A stretch of DNA of 64,000 nt. Source: Hyphomicrobiales bacterium (GTDB lineage Bacteria > Pseudomonadota > Alphaproteobacteria > Rhizobiales > Xanthobacteraceae). Positions 55,930 to 64,000 of this stretch are shown here, piece by piece; position 1 is the stretch's first letter; each line of letters opens with the position of its first letter. The DNA lies in contig PNAI01000026.1 of assembly GCA_003169835.1 (NCBI GenBank), positions 22,369 to 86,368 on the forward strand, given 5' to 3'. Under the pieces are notes generated by a model. The model had not been told where the DNA came from and searched no databases. It worked only from the letters and a program-made list of their open reading frames with translations. A program made the translations under genes and the position numbers.

Positions 55930-56742
55930 TCAATCATTGATGCATTTTAATCGCGGCGCGTCCGTTCCGGCGCTTTTGCGGCAGGTCCGATAGCGTTCCA
56001 CATATTGCCGGAATGCCGCCTGCGCCTGCGCGGGCGACAGCGCCGCAAGCCGCTCAGCCATGCTCCGGCTCACTTGGAAGTGCTGATAGTCGATCGGATT
56101 CCTCCAATAGCCGCCCCAAACCAGAAAGCCTTGATTGGCGAACACGTCGATCACCGATTCCGCCATCCCCGGACGAATATTGGAGCGGTTGGCGTACGCC
56201 GCCCCGGGGTGCGGCATATATCTCAAACCTGAACCTGACGGTGTCGCGTAAGGATTTTGAACCGGGTTCAAATCGATCGCCAATCCATAGGCGTGCATCG
56301 ATAGCGAGTTCCCGCCAGTAGACTTGCGGGCATTGAAGGACGAAGTGTTGTTGTCTGCCGTCGAGGCGCTGTCATTGCCGTTGTAGTGGTTCATCAGTCG
56401 AACCTTGGCGATCGGAAAGCGAATGTCGAGCAACTTGGCGAAGATTTGCAGGACGTGCTCCGCCGCAGCATCCATCACCACGATCTCACCATCGCTATGT
56501 AGCCGGTCGTCGAAGCCAACATAGGGGAAGGAAATGAGCTTCAGCCGCGCGCAGCTCAGTGGAGATTCCGGCCGCATGACGTTATGCGATTTCATGTCGT
56601 CGCACAGAGCGGGACTGATTGGTAGGATCTTGCCCTCTTGCACCTCGGCGTGCACCGCGAGCGTGAACCTCAGCAGGAGCAGCAGGACGACCACCAAAAC
56701 AGTCCCCGGCCTGCGATCGAGCTGGAAGAGAGTTTCCATCAT
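55930..56742 (-). CDS. M15-family D-Ala-D-Ala carboxypeptidase-like metallopeptidase
   Basis: A 270-residue exported protein with an N-terminal signal or anchor (TVLVVVLLLLLRFTLAVHA). The peptidase M15 fold is recognised by MHAYGLAIDLNPVQNPY and DYQHFQV, which supply the His, Asp and His zinc ligands, and MNHYNGNDSAST upstream. Enzymes of this type trim peptidoglycan stem peptides. Cys residues near both ends of the mature chain may pair. The murein endopeptidase gene mepA is 0.5 kb away on the other strand. Confidence 0.85.
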   Translation of the reverse strand: MMETLFQLDRRPGTVLVVVLLLLLRFTLAVHAEVQEGKILPISPALCDDMKSHNVMRPESPLSCARLKLISFPYVGFDDRLHSDGEIVVMDAAAEHVLQIFAKLLDIRFPIAKVRLMNHYNGNDSASTADNNTSSFNARKSTGGNSLSMHAYGLAIDLNPVQNPYATPSGSGLRYMPHPGAAYANRSNIRPGMAESVIDVFANQGFLVWGGYWRNPIDYQHFQVSRSMAERLAALSPAQAQAAFRQYVERYRTCRKSAGTDAPRLKCIND

Positions 56743-56784
56743 AAAAATTTCCTGCGATTGAGCACTGAACCGCGGCTTGGCCCA

Positions 56785-57177
56785 TCACCCGCCGATCACC
56801 GCCACACCCTGGATTTCGATCAGCATGCCCGGCCGCGCGAAGTTCGAAACCGTAATGAGGGCGCTCGCGGGAAAATTCCCGTCGGGGAAGAAGCCCCCGC
56901 GCATTTCGACAAAGCGGTCGCCTTGGCGCGGATCGAGGATGAACACGGTCATGGTAACCATGCTGGCGAGGCCGCCGCCGGCCTTTTTCAGTGTCTTGTC
57001 GAGCAAGGTAAAGATAGTGCGAACCTGCGCCTCGAAATTTCCGGAAATGTCATTGCCAGCATCATCGCGCGTGGCCGTTTGGCCCGCGAGCCACACGATT
57101 TTACCGCCTTGCGTGATGACACCCGGCGAATAGGCACGCGACTTCTGAGCGTCGCCTTTCTCCATATAGACCGCCAT
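56785..57177 (-). CDS. RidA family protein (second in the window)
   Basis: A 130-residue Rid protein. The ATG at 57177 follows a strong GGGAGGT; the longer TTG-initiated form adds 23 residues without family features. Typical stretches are GGKIVWLAGQTATRDDAG and the C-terminal PGMLIEIQGVAVIGG. The region reading FPASALITVSNFARPGMLIEIQ holds an Arg close to the place of the canonical Rid arginine. It likely deaminates enamine or imine metabolites. It differs clearly from the RidA protein at 14.6 kb. Confidence 0.87.
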   Translation of the reverse strand: MAVYMEKGDAQKSRAYSPGVITQGGKIVWLAGQTATRDDAGNDISGNFEAQVRTIFTLLDKTLKKAGGGLASMVTMTVFILDPRQGDRFVEMRGGFFPDGNFPASALITVSNFARPGMLIEIQGVAVIGG

Positions 57178-57283
57178 AATTCTTACCTCCCTTGTTGCAT
57201 TGCGCCCTAATGACGCGAAAACGTTACCCATACGACCAAATGCCAAGCTTCCCCGCGCAAGCCTAGCAGGTTAAAATAGAATC

Positions 57284-58228
57284 ATGCTGAGCCGGTTGCA
57301 CATTTCGCCTCTCATACTGCTGCTCGCCACGACCAGCCTCGCGCGCGCACAAGATCTTGGCACGCTCACCCCGCGCCAGTTGCCGCAGCTGACCAAGCCG
57401 GACGACCCGTCGATTCCCGCCAAGCAATTGTTCGGCCGTAAGCCCGAGCCCGCGCCGATGGCCGCGCGCGCGATCGGCAAATACTCGCGCGGCTGTCTTG
57501 CCGGTGGAATGGCGCTGCCGGTCAACGGTCCGACCTGGCAGGTGATGCGCCTGTCGCGCAACCGCAATTGGGCACATCCCGAGATGATCAAAGTGCTCGA
57601 GCGCATCGCCGCAAGAGTGCCGAAGATCGGCTGGCCTGGGCTATTGGTCGGCGACATGACGCAGCCGCGCGGCGGGCCGATGCTGACCGGACATGCCAGC
57701 CACCAAATCGGACTCGACGCCGATGTCTGGCTCACGCCGATGCCGGACCATGAACTCACGCGCATGGAGCGCGAGGAGAAGATGGCGACCAACGTCGTCA
57801 ACGACACTTGGGACGAGGTAAGGCCGGAGATTTGGTCGCCTACATATATCGCGTTGCTCAAGACGGTTGCCGACGACCCGCAAGTCGAGCGCGTGCTGGT
57901 CAATTACGCGATCAAGAAGGCGCTGTGCCGCGACGTAAAGAGTGACCGCAGCTGGCTTGGGAAAATGCGCATCGTCTTCGGCCACAACTATCACTTCCAC
58001 ATCCGCATCAAATGCCCAGCCGATAGTCCGGAATGCCACCCTGACACCCCGCCTCCGAGCAACGAAGATTGTGCGGAAAATGTAGGATTTTGGACTGCCC
58101 ACGACCGCTTCAGACCGAAGCCGCACCCGCCCGGTCCTGAAGGCCGTCAACTCACGCTTTCGGATTTGCCGCCAGCCTGCCACGAAGTCGTCATCGCGCC
58201 ACGAGCAGGCGCCGCCAAACTGGAATGA
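57284..58228 (+). CDS. mepA: Penicillin-insensitive murein endopeptidase MepA
   Basis: A 314-residue exported enzyme with a signal peptide (HISPLILLLATTSLARAQ). The LAS-type zinc site is formed by GHASHQIGLDADVW and by HNYHFHIRIKCP. Six cysteines in the C-terminal part probably form disulphides. It cuts D-alanyl-meso-diaminopimelyl cross-links in peptidoglycan. It is divergent from the RidA gene and converges on the GMC oxidoreductase gene with six bases between. Confidence 0.95.
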   Translation: MLSRLHISPLILLLATTSLARAQDLGTLTPRQLPQLTKPDDPSIPAKQLFGRKPEPAPMAARAIGKYSRGCLAGGMALPVNGPTWQVMRLSRNRNWAHPEMIKVLERIAARVPKIGWPGLLVGDMTQPRGGPMLTGHASHQIGLDADVWLTPMPDHELTRMEREEKMATNVVNDTWDEVRPEIWSPTYIALLKTVADDPQVERVLVNYAIKKALCRDVKSDRSWLGKMRIVFGHNYHFHIRIKCPADSPECHPDTPPPSNEDCAENVGFWTAHDRFRPKPHPPGPEGRQLTLSDLPPACHEVVIAPRAGAAKLE

Positions 58229-58234
58229 CCTGAC

Positions 58235-59866
58235 TTAAGATCGTCCGGCGTCCGCGCGGATCATGGCCGCGCCTTTTTCCGCAATCATCATGGTAGGTGC
58301 CGCCGTATTGCCTGACGTGATCGATGGCATCACCGAGGCATCGACCACCCGGATTCTTTCCAGACCGATCACACGCAGGCGCTCGTCGACCACGGCCATC
58401 GGATCGCTGGCACGGCTCATTTTTGCTGTGCCGACGGGATGAAAGATGGTGGTGCCGATGTCGCCCGCCGCTTTCAACAGGCTTTGATCGTCGTCACGCA
58501 CACTCTCGCCAGGCAAATATTCGTGCGGCTGGAACGGCGCGAGCGCCGGCTGCGCCACGATCCGTCGCGTGACGCGGATCGAATCTGCCGCCACGCGGCG
58601 ATCTTCGTCCGTGGCGAGATAATTTGGCGAAATCACCGGGGCGTCCGCCGCATCGGCGCTGCGCAGCCGGATGAAACCACGGCTGGTCGGCTGCACATTC
58701 GTCACGCTTGCCGTGAACGCCGGAAACGTGTGCAGCGGCTCGCCGAAGCGATCGAGCGAGAGCGGTTGAACGTGGTACTGGATATTCGCACGCTCGCGAT
58801 GCGGATCGGAGCGCGTGAAAATGCCGAGCTGCGAGGGCGCCATCGTCAGCGGGCCACGCCGGAACAGCGCATAGTTGAGCATCATGCGCGCGAAGCCAGT
58901 GCGCGTGTGATAGATCTCGTTCAAAGTCTTTGCGCCGGAAACCTTGAAGATCATCCGCAGTTGCAGATGGTCTTGCAGGTTTTCGCCGACTCCCGGTCTA
59001 TCGAGCACCAGCGGAATTCCGAACTGGCGAAGCTGCGCCGCCGGCCCTACGCCTGAGAGCATCAGCAGTTGCACCGAACCGATGGAGCCTGCCGCCAGGA
59101 TCACCTCGCCACGGCAGCGCGCCATGCGCGCAGCGCCATTCTGCCGCCAGCGCACGCCGACCGCGCGCTTGTCCTCGAATACCACGCCGTCGACCAAACA
59201 TCCTGTTTCGAGCCGCAGGTTTGGCCGATGCAGCACCGGTTTGAGAAATCCGCGCGCCGCCGACCAGCGCCGGCCGCGCTTCTGCGTAACGTGATAGGCG
59301 CACGAGCCTTCGTTGTCGCCGGTGTTGAAATCATTGATTTGCTTGATGCCGGCCTGCGCCGCGGCCGCGCGGAACGCGTCGAGCAGATCCCAACGCACGC
59401 GCGGCGGCTCGATCCGCCATTCGCCGCCGACGGAATGATGTGCACTCACTCCCAGGAAATGATCCTCGTGCTGCTTGAAGAACGGCAACACATCATCCCA
59501 GCCCCAGCCGTTGAGCCCAAGCTGCCGCCAATGATCGTAATCCGCCGCCTGCCCTCGCATGTAGATCATGGCGTTGATGGACGACGAACCCCCGATCACC
59601 TTGCCACGCGGATAGTTGAGGCTGCGGCCGTTGAGACCCGGTTCGTTCGCGGTTTTGTACATCCAGTCAGCGCGCGGATTGCCGATCGCAAACAGATAAC
59701 CGACCGGAATGTGGAACCAGATCCAGTTATCGCGACCGCCCGCTTCGAGCAGCAGCACGCGCGTCTGAGGATCGGCCGATAGCCGGTTCGCCAGCAAGCA
59801 TCCGGCAGAACCCGCACCGACGATGATGTAGTCGTACTCGCCGTCGATCGGCGTCGGCTGCGTCAT
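58235..59866 (-). CDS. GMC family oxidoreductase (choline-dehydrogenase-like)
   Basis: A 543-residue FAD-dependent alcohol dehydrogenase or oxidase. The N-terminal FAD motif is DYIIVGAGSAGCLLANRLS, followed by the GMC signatures GKVIGGSSSINAMIYMRG and GSIGSVQLLMLSGVGP. The catalytic histidine is in IFHPVGTAKM, with the second active-site residue in SGNTAAPTMMIAEKGA. No betaine genes are adjacent, so choline is not certain as substrate. It is divergent from modA with a 189-base gap. Confidence 0.92.
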   Translation of the reverse strand: MTQPTPIDGEYDYIIVGAGSAGCLLANRLSADPQTRVLLLEAGGRDNWIWFHIPVGYLFAIGNPRADWMYKTANEPGLNGRSLNYPRGKVIGGSSSINAMIYMRGQAADYDHWRQLGLNGWGWDDVLPFFKQHEDHFLGVSAHHSVGGEWRIEPPRVRWDLLDAFRAAAAQAGIKQINDFNTGDNEGSCAYHVTQKRGRRWSAARGFLKPVLHRPNLRLETGCLVDGVVFEDKRAVGVRWRQNGAARMARCRGEVILAAGSIGSVQLLMLSGVGPAAQLRQFGIPLVLDRPGVGENLQDHLQLRMIFKVSGAKTLNEIYHTRTGFARMMLNYALFRRGPLTMAPSQLGIFTRSDPHRERANIQYHVQPLSLDRFGEPLHTFPAFTASVTNVQPTSRGFIRLRSADAADAPVISPNYLATDEDRRVAADSIRVTRRIVAQPALAPFQPHEYLPGESVRDDDQSLLKAAGDIGTTIFHPVGTAKMSRASDPMAVVDERLRVIGLERIRVVDASVMPSITSGNTAAPTMMIAEKGAAMIRADAGRS

Positions 59867-60055
59867 TGCTGCACTCCGGGCGCTACTTTACCCAGGCCCA
59901 ACAGCCTTGCTAGTGTGTTTACGACGATCCACGGAACGCTGTGCGCGTACCGTGTTTCTCCCGGAACGGCGCTTCCAGGGCCATCGTCTGCAATAAAACC
60001 TGCCAATCCCGGCACGGGAGCCGCATCCGGCTGCCGTCGAGTAAGGAGCGCCGTT

Positions 60056-60850
60056 ATGTGGAAATCTTCCCGTCTGCTCTTCGTCGCATTCTCACTGCTT
60101 GCGTTCTGCGCAGGGCATTTTCCGCCCGCGCGCGCGCAAGAAAAAACCATCACCATCTTCGCCGCCGCCTCGATGAAGAACGCGGTCGATGATATCAATG
60201 CCGCCTTCACCCAGCAAAGCGGCATCAAGGTGGTTTCGAGTTACGCCGCAAGCTCGGCACTGGCCAAACAGATCGAAGCCAGCGCGCCCGCGGACGTGTT
60301 CGCCTCGGCCGATCTCGAATGGATGGACTATGTCGCGCAGAAAAAACTCATCAAAGACGATACGCGCGTAAGCCTCCTGGGCAATCGCCTGGTGCTGATC
60401 GCGCCGAAGGATTCCAAGATCGGCCATGTCACGATCGGCCAGGGCTTCGACCTTGCCAAACTCGCCAGCGACGGAAAGATTGCCACCGGCGACGTGCGCG
60501 CGGTGCCGGTCGGTAAATACGCCAAAACAGCGCTGGAGAAGCTCGGCTCATGGGCTGCAGCTGAAAAGAAATTTGCTTTTGCCGAGAACGTGCGCGCGGC
60601 GCTCTTGCTCGTCGCACGCAGCGAAGCACCACTTGGTATCGTCTATAAGACCGACGCCAAGGTGGAACCCGGCGTGAAGATCGTCGGCACCTTCCCGCCG
60701 GACTCGCATCCGGCGATCATTTATCCTGTGGCGCTCACGACCAACGCCAAGCCGGAAGCCGTGCAGTATCTCAGCTTCATGCGTTCGCAGGCGGCCAAGA
60801 CCGTGTTCGAAAAATACGGATTCACGTTCTTGATCCGGCCGACATCATGA
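60056..60850 (+). CDS. modA: Molybdate-binding periplasmic protein ModA
   Basis: A 264-residue binding protein. The ATG at 60056 has AAGGAG upstream and starts a signal peptide (LLFVAFSLLAFCAGHFPPARA). Oxyanion-contact regions are ITIFAAASMKNAVDDI, YAASSALAKQIEASAPADVF and AEAPLGIVYKTDA-like (SEAPLGIVYKTDA). It should hand molybdate to ModB/ModC. Those genes are absent: after the stop comes a GC-rich repeat and then the opposite-strand recG. It is thus an orphan in this window. Confidence 0.93.
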   Translation: MWKSSRLLFVAFSLLAFCAGHFPPARAQEKTITIFAAASMKNAVDDINAAFTQQSGIKVVSSYAASSALAKQIEASAPADVFASADLEWMDYVAQKKLIKDDTRVSLLGNRLVLIAPKDSKIGHVTIGQGFDLAKLASDGKIATGDVRAVPVGKYAKTALEKLGSWAAAEKKFAFAENVRAALLLVARSEAPLGIVYKTDAKVEPGVKIVGTFPPDSHPAIIYPVALTTNAKPEAVQYLSFMRSQAAKTVFEKYGFTFLIRPTS

Positions 60851-60867
60851 GCATTCTTCTTTCTTCA

Positions 60868-60982
60868 CTCCCCCTGGAGGGGGGAGGTCGGCGGGTGGGG
60901 GGGTGAATATTTTGCGCATGAATGGAGCTCACCCCACCCCGGCTCGCTACGCTCGCCGACCCTCCCCTAAAGGGGAGGGAGG
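60868..60982. repeat. GC-rich inverted-repeat element after modA
   Basis: The element fills the modA-recG gap. Its outer parts are C-rich/G-rich hairpins (CTCCCCCTGGAGGGGGGAG and CCCTCCCCTAAAGGGGAGGG). The inner arms GGTCGGCGGGTGGGG and CCCCACCCCGGC...GCCGACC pair over the spacer with an embedded GCTCGCTACGCTCGCC. It shares the stem type with the elements inside hrpB and polA. It could also act as a bidirectional terminator for modA and recG. Confidence 0.8.
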
Positions 60983-60984
60983 AA

Positions 60985-63072
60985 TCATCCCGCCTCGATC
61001 AGCCGCACCGCTTCTTCACGCTCGAACAAATGCAAGAGCAGGCGCAGTGCCTTGCCGCGCTCCGATGAAAGCGAAGCATCGCGGGTGATGATCAGCGCCG
61101 CGTCCTTGCGCGCGGCCTCAAGCAAATCGCGATGCAATTCCGGCCGCGCGATCTTGAAGCCGGGAAGTCCGCTCTGCCGCGTGCCGAGCACCTCGCCTTC
61201 ACCGCGGAGCGCCAAATCCTCCTCGGCGATGCGGAAGCCGTCCTCGGTCTCGCGCAGCGTTGAGAGCCTGTGTTTTGCTGCCTGGCCGAGCGGGCCCTTG
61301 TAGAGCAGCAAGCAAGTGGACTGCACGGTGCCGCGCCCGACCCGGCCGCGCAATTGATGCAGCTGCGCGAGCCCAAAGCGCTCGGCCTGCTCGACCACCA
61401 TGATGGTCGCTTCCGGCACGTCGACGCCGACTTCGATCACGGTGGTGGCGACAAGGATCTGCGTCTCGCCCTCCGCGAAGCGCTCCATCGCCTCGTCGCG
61501 GTCGCGGCCCTTCATGCGCCCGTGCACGAGCCCGACGCGTTTGCCGAAACGCTTGCGGAGGAATTCATAGCGTTCCTCGGCGGCGGCGAGGTCGACTACC
61601 TCGGATTCCTCGATCAAGGGACAGATCCAGTAGGCGCGCGCGCCGCTCTCGACCACGCGGCCCACCGCCTCCACCACTTCCTCGATGCGGCCGAGCGAAA
61701 TGGTGCGCGTGTCGATCGGCTGGCGGCCGGCCGGCTTGGAGCGGAGCTCCGATACCTCCATGTCACCGAAATAGGTGAGCACGAGCGTGCGCGGGATCGG
61801 CGTCGCGGTCATCACCAGAAGATCGGCGGCTTCGCCTTTTTCGGCGAGCGCAAGGCGCTGATGCACGCCGAAGCGATGCTGTTCGTCGACGATCGCGAAG
61901 GCGAGATCGTGAAATTCGACATCTTCCTGAAACAGCGCATGGGTGCCGACGAGGAGATCGATCTTTCCCTCATGCAACTCTTCCAGCAATCGCTCGCGCT
62001 CGCGGCCTCGATCGCGGCCCGTCAGCAGCGCCAAGCGAATGCTTGCCGCGGCGGCGAGGGGGCTTAGACGTTCGTAATGCTGGCGCGCGAGGATTTCGGT
62101 CGGCGCCATCAATGCGGCTTGCCGGCCCGCCTCGATCACATGCGCTGCCGCCATCAGCGCCACCAGTGTCTTGCCCGCACCGACGTCGCCTTGCAGGAGC
62201 CGCAGCATGCGCTGCTCCGAGGAAAGATCGCGGACGATTTCTTCGATCGCGCCGCGCTGCGCGCCGGTGAGCGAGAAGGGAAGGGCCGCCTCGATCTTCT
62301 TGCGCAATTCGCCGGTGCCGATGTTGGCGCGGCCCGCCTCGCGGCGAATACGGCCGCGCACGAGCGCCAATGCAAGCTGGTGCGATAGTAATTCATCATA
62401 GGCGAGTCGCCCGCGCAGCGGCGACTCGGGCAGAACGTCGCCGGGGTTTTCCGGGGCGTGTATGCGGCGAAGCGCCGTCGAAAAGGACAGGAACTGCCGC
62501 TGCGAGAGAAATGCCGCGTCGAGCCATTCGGGGAGCTCCGGCAATTTCGCGAGCGCGCCCGTCACCGCGCGCCGCACGATGCCGGCGCCAATACCTTCGG
62601 TGAGCGAATAGACCGGCTCGACCAACGGCAGTTGCGCGAGGCCCCGCTCATCAACCACGCGGTCGGGATGCACCATCTGCAATCGGCCGTCATAGAGATC
62701 GACGCGGCCCGAGACATAGCGTGTCTCGTTAAGCGGCAGCATTTTCTCCACCCGCTCACGCGGCAGGTGGAAATAGACGATTTCCAGCGTGCCGGTATCG
62801 TCGCTCGCGACGATTCTATGCGGCGCGCGTCCGCGCCCCGGCTGATGCCGCTCGACTGTGACCTGCACGGTCGCGATTCCGCTGGGGACCACGTCCTTCA
62901 GCTTCGGCCGCGCACGGCGGTCGAGCGCCGAGTAGGGCAGGTGGAACAGAAGATCAATCACGCGCGGCGGCGCGTGCTCCAACAGGTGTCCGAACGGCGC
63001 CATGAGCTTCGGACCGATGCCGGAAAGCGTGTTGAGTGCCGCGAATAGCGGATTGAGAACGATGGGGCGCAT
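60985..63072 (-). CDS. recG: ATP-dependent DNA helicase RecG
   Basis: A 695-residue helicase from the ATG at 63072 (MRPIVLNPLFAALNTLSGIG). The upstream in-frame leader is antisense to sdhE and was excluded. The wedge/OB domain comes first, then the SF2 motor with QGDVGAGKTLVAL, DEQHRFG, TATPIPRTL, ATTVIEVGVDVP and QLRGRVGRG, and the C-terminal TRG region. It remodels stalled replication forks and recombination intermediates. The gene is divergent from sdhE with a 117-base gap, an order common in Hyphomicrobiales. Confidence 0.97.
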   Translation of the reverse strand: MRPIVLNPLFAALNTLSGIGPKLMAPFGHLLEHAPPRVIDLLFHLPYSALDRRARPKLKDVVPSGIATVQVTVERHQPGRGRAPHRIVASDDTGTLEIVYFHLPRERVEKMLPLNETRYVSGRVDLYDGRLQMVHPDRVVDERGLAQLPLVEPVYSLTEGIGAGIVRRAVTGALAKLPELPEWLDAAFLSQRQFLSFSTALRRIHAPENPGDVLPESPLRGRLAYDELLSHQLALALVRGRIRREAGRANIGTGELRKKIEAALPFSLTGAQRGAIEEIVRDLSSEQRMLRLLQGDVGAGKTLVALMAAAHVIEAGRQAALMAPTEILARQHYERLSPLAAAASIRLALLTGRDRGRERERLLEELHEGKIDLLVGTHALFQEDVEFHDLAFAIVDEQHRFGVHQRLALAEKGEAADLLVMTATPIPRTLVLTYFGDMEVSELRSKPAGRQPIDTRTISLGRIEEVVEAVGRVVESGARAYWICPLIEESEVVDLAAAEERYEFLRKRFGKRVGLVHGRMKGRDRDEAMERFAEGETQILVATTVIEVGVDVPEATIMVVEQAERFGLAQLHQLRGRVGRGTVQSTCLLLYKGPLGQAAKHRLSTLRETEDGFRIAEEDLALRGEGEVLGTRQSGLPGFKIARPELHRDLLEAARKDAALIITRDASLSSERGKALRLLLHLFEREEAVRLIEAG

Positions 63073-63189
63073 GGTTTCGCGAAGGTGGCTGAAGCGTGGA
63101 TTTCGGGCAAGCGCGCGCCTGACAAAAGCGTTCTCCAACGCTATATCAAGCGCGCCCGGCGCGTCCGGGCTTGTGGCGTTGATCCGACG

Positions 63190-63474
63190 ATGACCGAATC
63201 GCGTTCGAACCAAGATCTCGACGTCCGCAGGCGGCGGTTGCGCTTTCGCGCCTGGCATCGCGGTACGCGTGAAATGGATCTGCTCTTGGGCCGCTTCGCC
63301 GACGCTGAAGCCGCGAAGTTCGACGAGCAAAGCATGGCCTCGTTCGAGGCCCTGCTCGAAGTTCCAGATCCCGATCTCTACAACTGGATTACCGGCACCG
63401 AAGAGACCCCCGCGCTTTACGACACGGCGCTCCTGCGGCGGCTCCGCGACTTCCATCTCGGGAGCGCGCGATGA
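63190..63474 (+). CDS. sdhE: FAD assembly factor SdhE
   Basis: A 94-residue protein from the ATG at 63190. The RGxxE motif that supports flavinylation is present as RGTREMD, followed by the helical core AKFDEQSMASFEALLEVPD and DLYNWITG. It promotes covalent attachment of FAD to succinate dehydrogenase. Its stop overlaps the mfd ATG (ATGA), so the two genes are coupled. Confidence 0.95.
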   Translation: MTESRSNQDLDVRRRRLRFRAWHRGTREMDLLLGRFADAEAAKFDEQSMASFEALLEVPDPDLYNWITGTEETPALYDTALLRRLRDFHLGSAR

Positions 63475-64000
63475 ATAAGCCCTTTGCTCCCGCCGATCGT
63501 CTTGTCCCCGGCAAAGCGCTCACCATCGCGAGCGTCCCCGACGGGTTTTCAGGGCTCGTTGCCGCCGATCTCACGCGGAGCATCGCCGCGCGCGCAAAGA
63601 CGGAAACGGAACGCTTGCTCGTCGTCTGCCGCGATGCCGAGCGCATGGCGGCGTTCGAGCGGGCACTTTCCTTCTTCGCCCCCGATCTATCGGTGCTGAC
63701 GTTCCCGGCCTGGGATTGCTTGCCCTATGACCGGGTATCGCCGAACTCCGCGGTTGCGGCCCGCCGCATGGCGACGCTGACAAAACTTGTCCATGCGAAC
63801 CAAGATTCCGGCATCGTACTCACCACCATCAACGCGCTTCTGCAGCGCGTGACGCCGCGGGAAGCAGTCGCCGCCCAGTCGCTCGCAATTGCCCCAGGTA
63901 ACGCGCGGCCAATGAACGAAATCGCGCGCTGGCTGGAGACCAACGGATTTATTCGCGCTTCCACCGTCCGCGACATTGGCGAATATGCCGTGCGCGGCGG
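63471..64000 (+). CDS. mfd: Transcription-repair coupling factor Mfd (3' end outside the window)
   Basis: The first 176 residues of Mfd. The N-terminal UvrB-homology region is evident (SGLVAADLTRSIAA; LTFPAWDCLPYDRVSPN; ARRMATLTKL; VLTTINALLQRVTPRE). The protein displaces stalled RNA polymerase and recruits UvrA. The ATG overlaps the sdhE stop. The frame is open to the last base. Confidence 0.95.
   Translation, partial: MNKPFAPADRLVPGKALTIASVPDGFSGLVAADLTRSIAARAKTETERLLVVCRDAERMAAFERALSFFAPDLSVLTFPAWDCLPYDRVSPNSAVAARRMATLTKLVHANQDSGIVLTTINALLQRVTPREAVAAQSLAIAPGNARPMNEIARWLETNGFIRASTVRDIGEYAVRG

Noticed and set aside
60847..60906. Remnant of modB after modA
   Set aside because: The ATGA overlap is suggestive, but the following codons encode only the repeat element and show no permease similarity.
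1..64000. tRNA, rRNA or riboswitch
   Set aside because: Intergenic regions were read on both strands and no cloverleaf with a T-loop motif, rRNA block or known riboswitch core was recognised; a covariance-model search was not possible here.

Overview
The window is GC-rich chromosomal DNA of an alphaproteobacterium, most likely order Hyphomicrobiales (Rhizobiales) and near the Bradyrhizobium/Xanthobacteraceae side. The evidence is the ChvI/ChvG two-component pair close to pckA, a DUF2865 protein, the recG / sdhE / mfd order, many TTG and GTG starts with good Shine-Dalgarno sites, and short GC-rich hairpin repeats typical of these genomes. No tRNA, rRNA or CRISPR array was seen by eye.

Layout. 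1-9 kb: 3' end of pheA, a PcaD-like hydrolase, a LysR regulator with a palindromic site in its divergent promoter, a phosphomannomutase/phosphoglucomutase, a retropepsin-like protease, hrpB helicase and UDP-glucose dehydrogenase. 9-14.6 kb: polA, which carries an AT-rich foreign-looking tract and an in-frame repeat insertion; directly attached to its stop codon is an AT-rich two-gene cassette (DUF262 protein plus HEPN RNase-like protein) that looks like a defence or toxin module. 14.6-24 kb: a GIY-YIG protein, RidA, two cation/proton antiporters, exported proteins, an LhgO-like oxidoreductase and pckA. 24-29.7 kb: two tandem paralogous exported hydrolases, then a complete IS1595-type transposon (26487-28854) with terminal inverted repeats, a TAATTT flanking duplication and passenger genes including a ClpP-like peptidase, then a HugZ-like protein. 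29.8-35.7 kb: chvI, chvG, a chemotaxis receptor and a haem-binding DUF3365 protein. 35.7-39.6 kb: an envelope-glycan group on the minus strand (membrane protein, FkbM methyltransferase, OpgH glucosyltransferase).

39.6-46 kb holds the most interesting chromosomal cluster: a zinc-less MDR dehydrogenase, an active-site-altered 6-pyruvoyl-tetrahydropterin-synthase-like protein, a GT4 glycosyltransferase, a methyltransferase, a stand-alone RibD-C reductase, a GTP cyclohydrolase II and a creatininase-family amidohydrolase. Together they suggest a dedicated pathway from GTP to a glycosylated and methylated pteridine- or pyrimidine-type metabolite. 46-51.3 kb is the pst-phoU-phoB phosphate operon behind a clear Pho box.

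51.3-64 kb: a GT39-type glycosyltransferase, a frameshifted TTT-type binding protein, lepA, two peptidoglycan enzymes (M15 peptidase, MepA), a second RidA, a GMC oxidoreductase, an orphan modA followed by a repeat element, recG, sdhE and the start of mfd.
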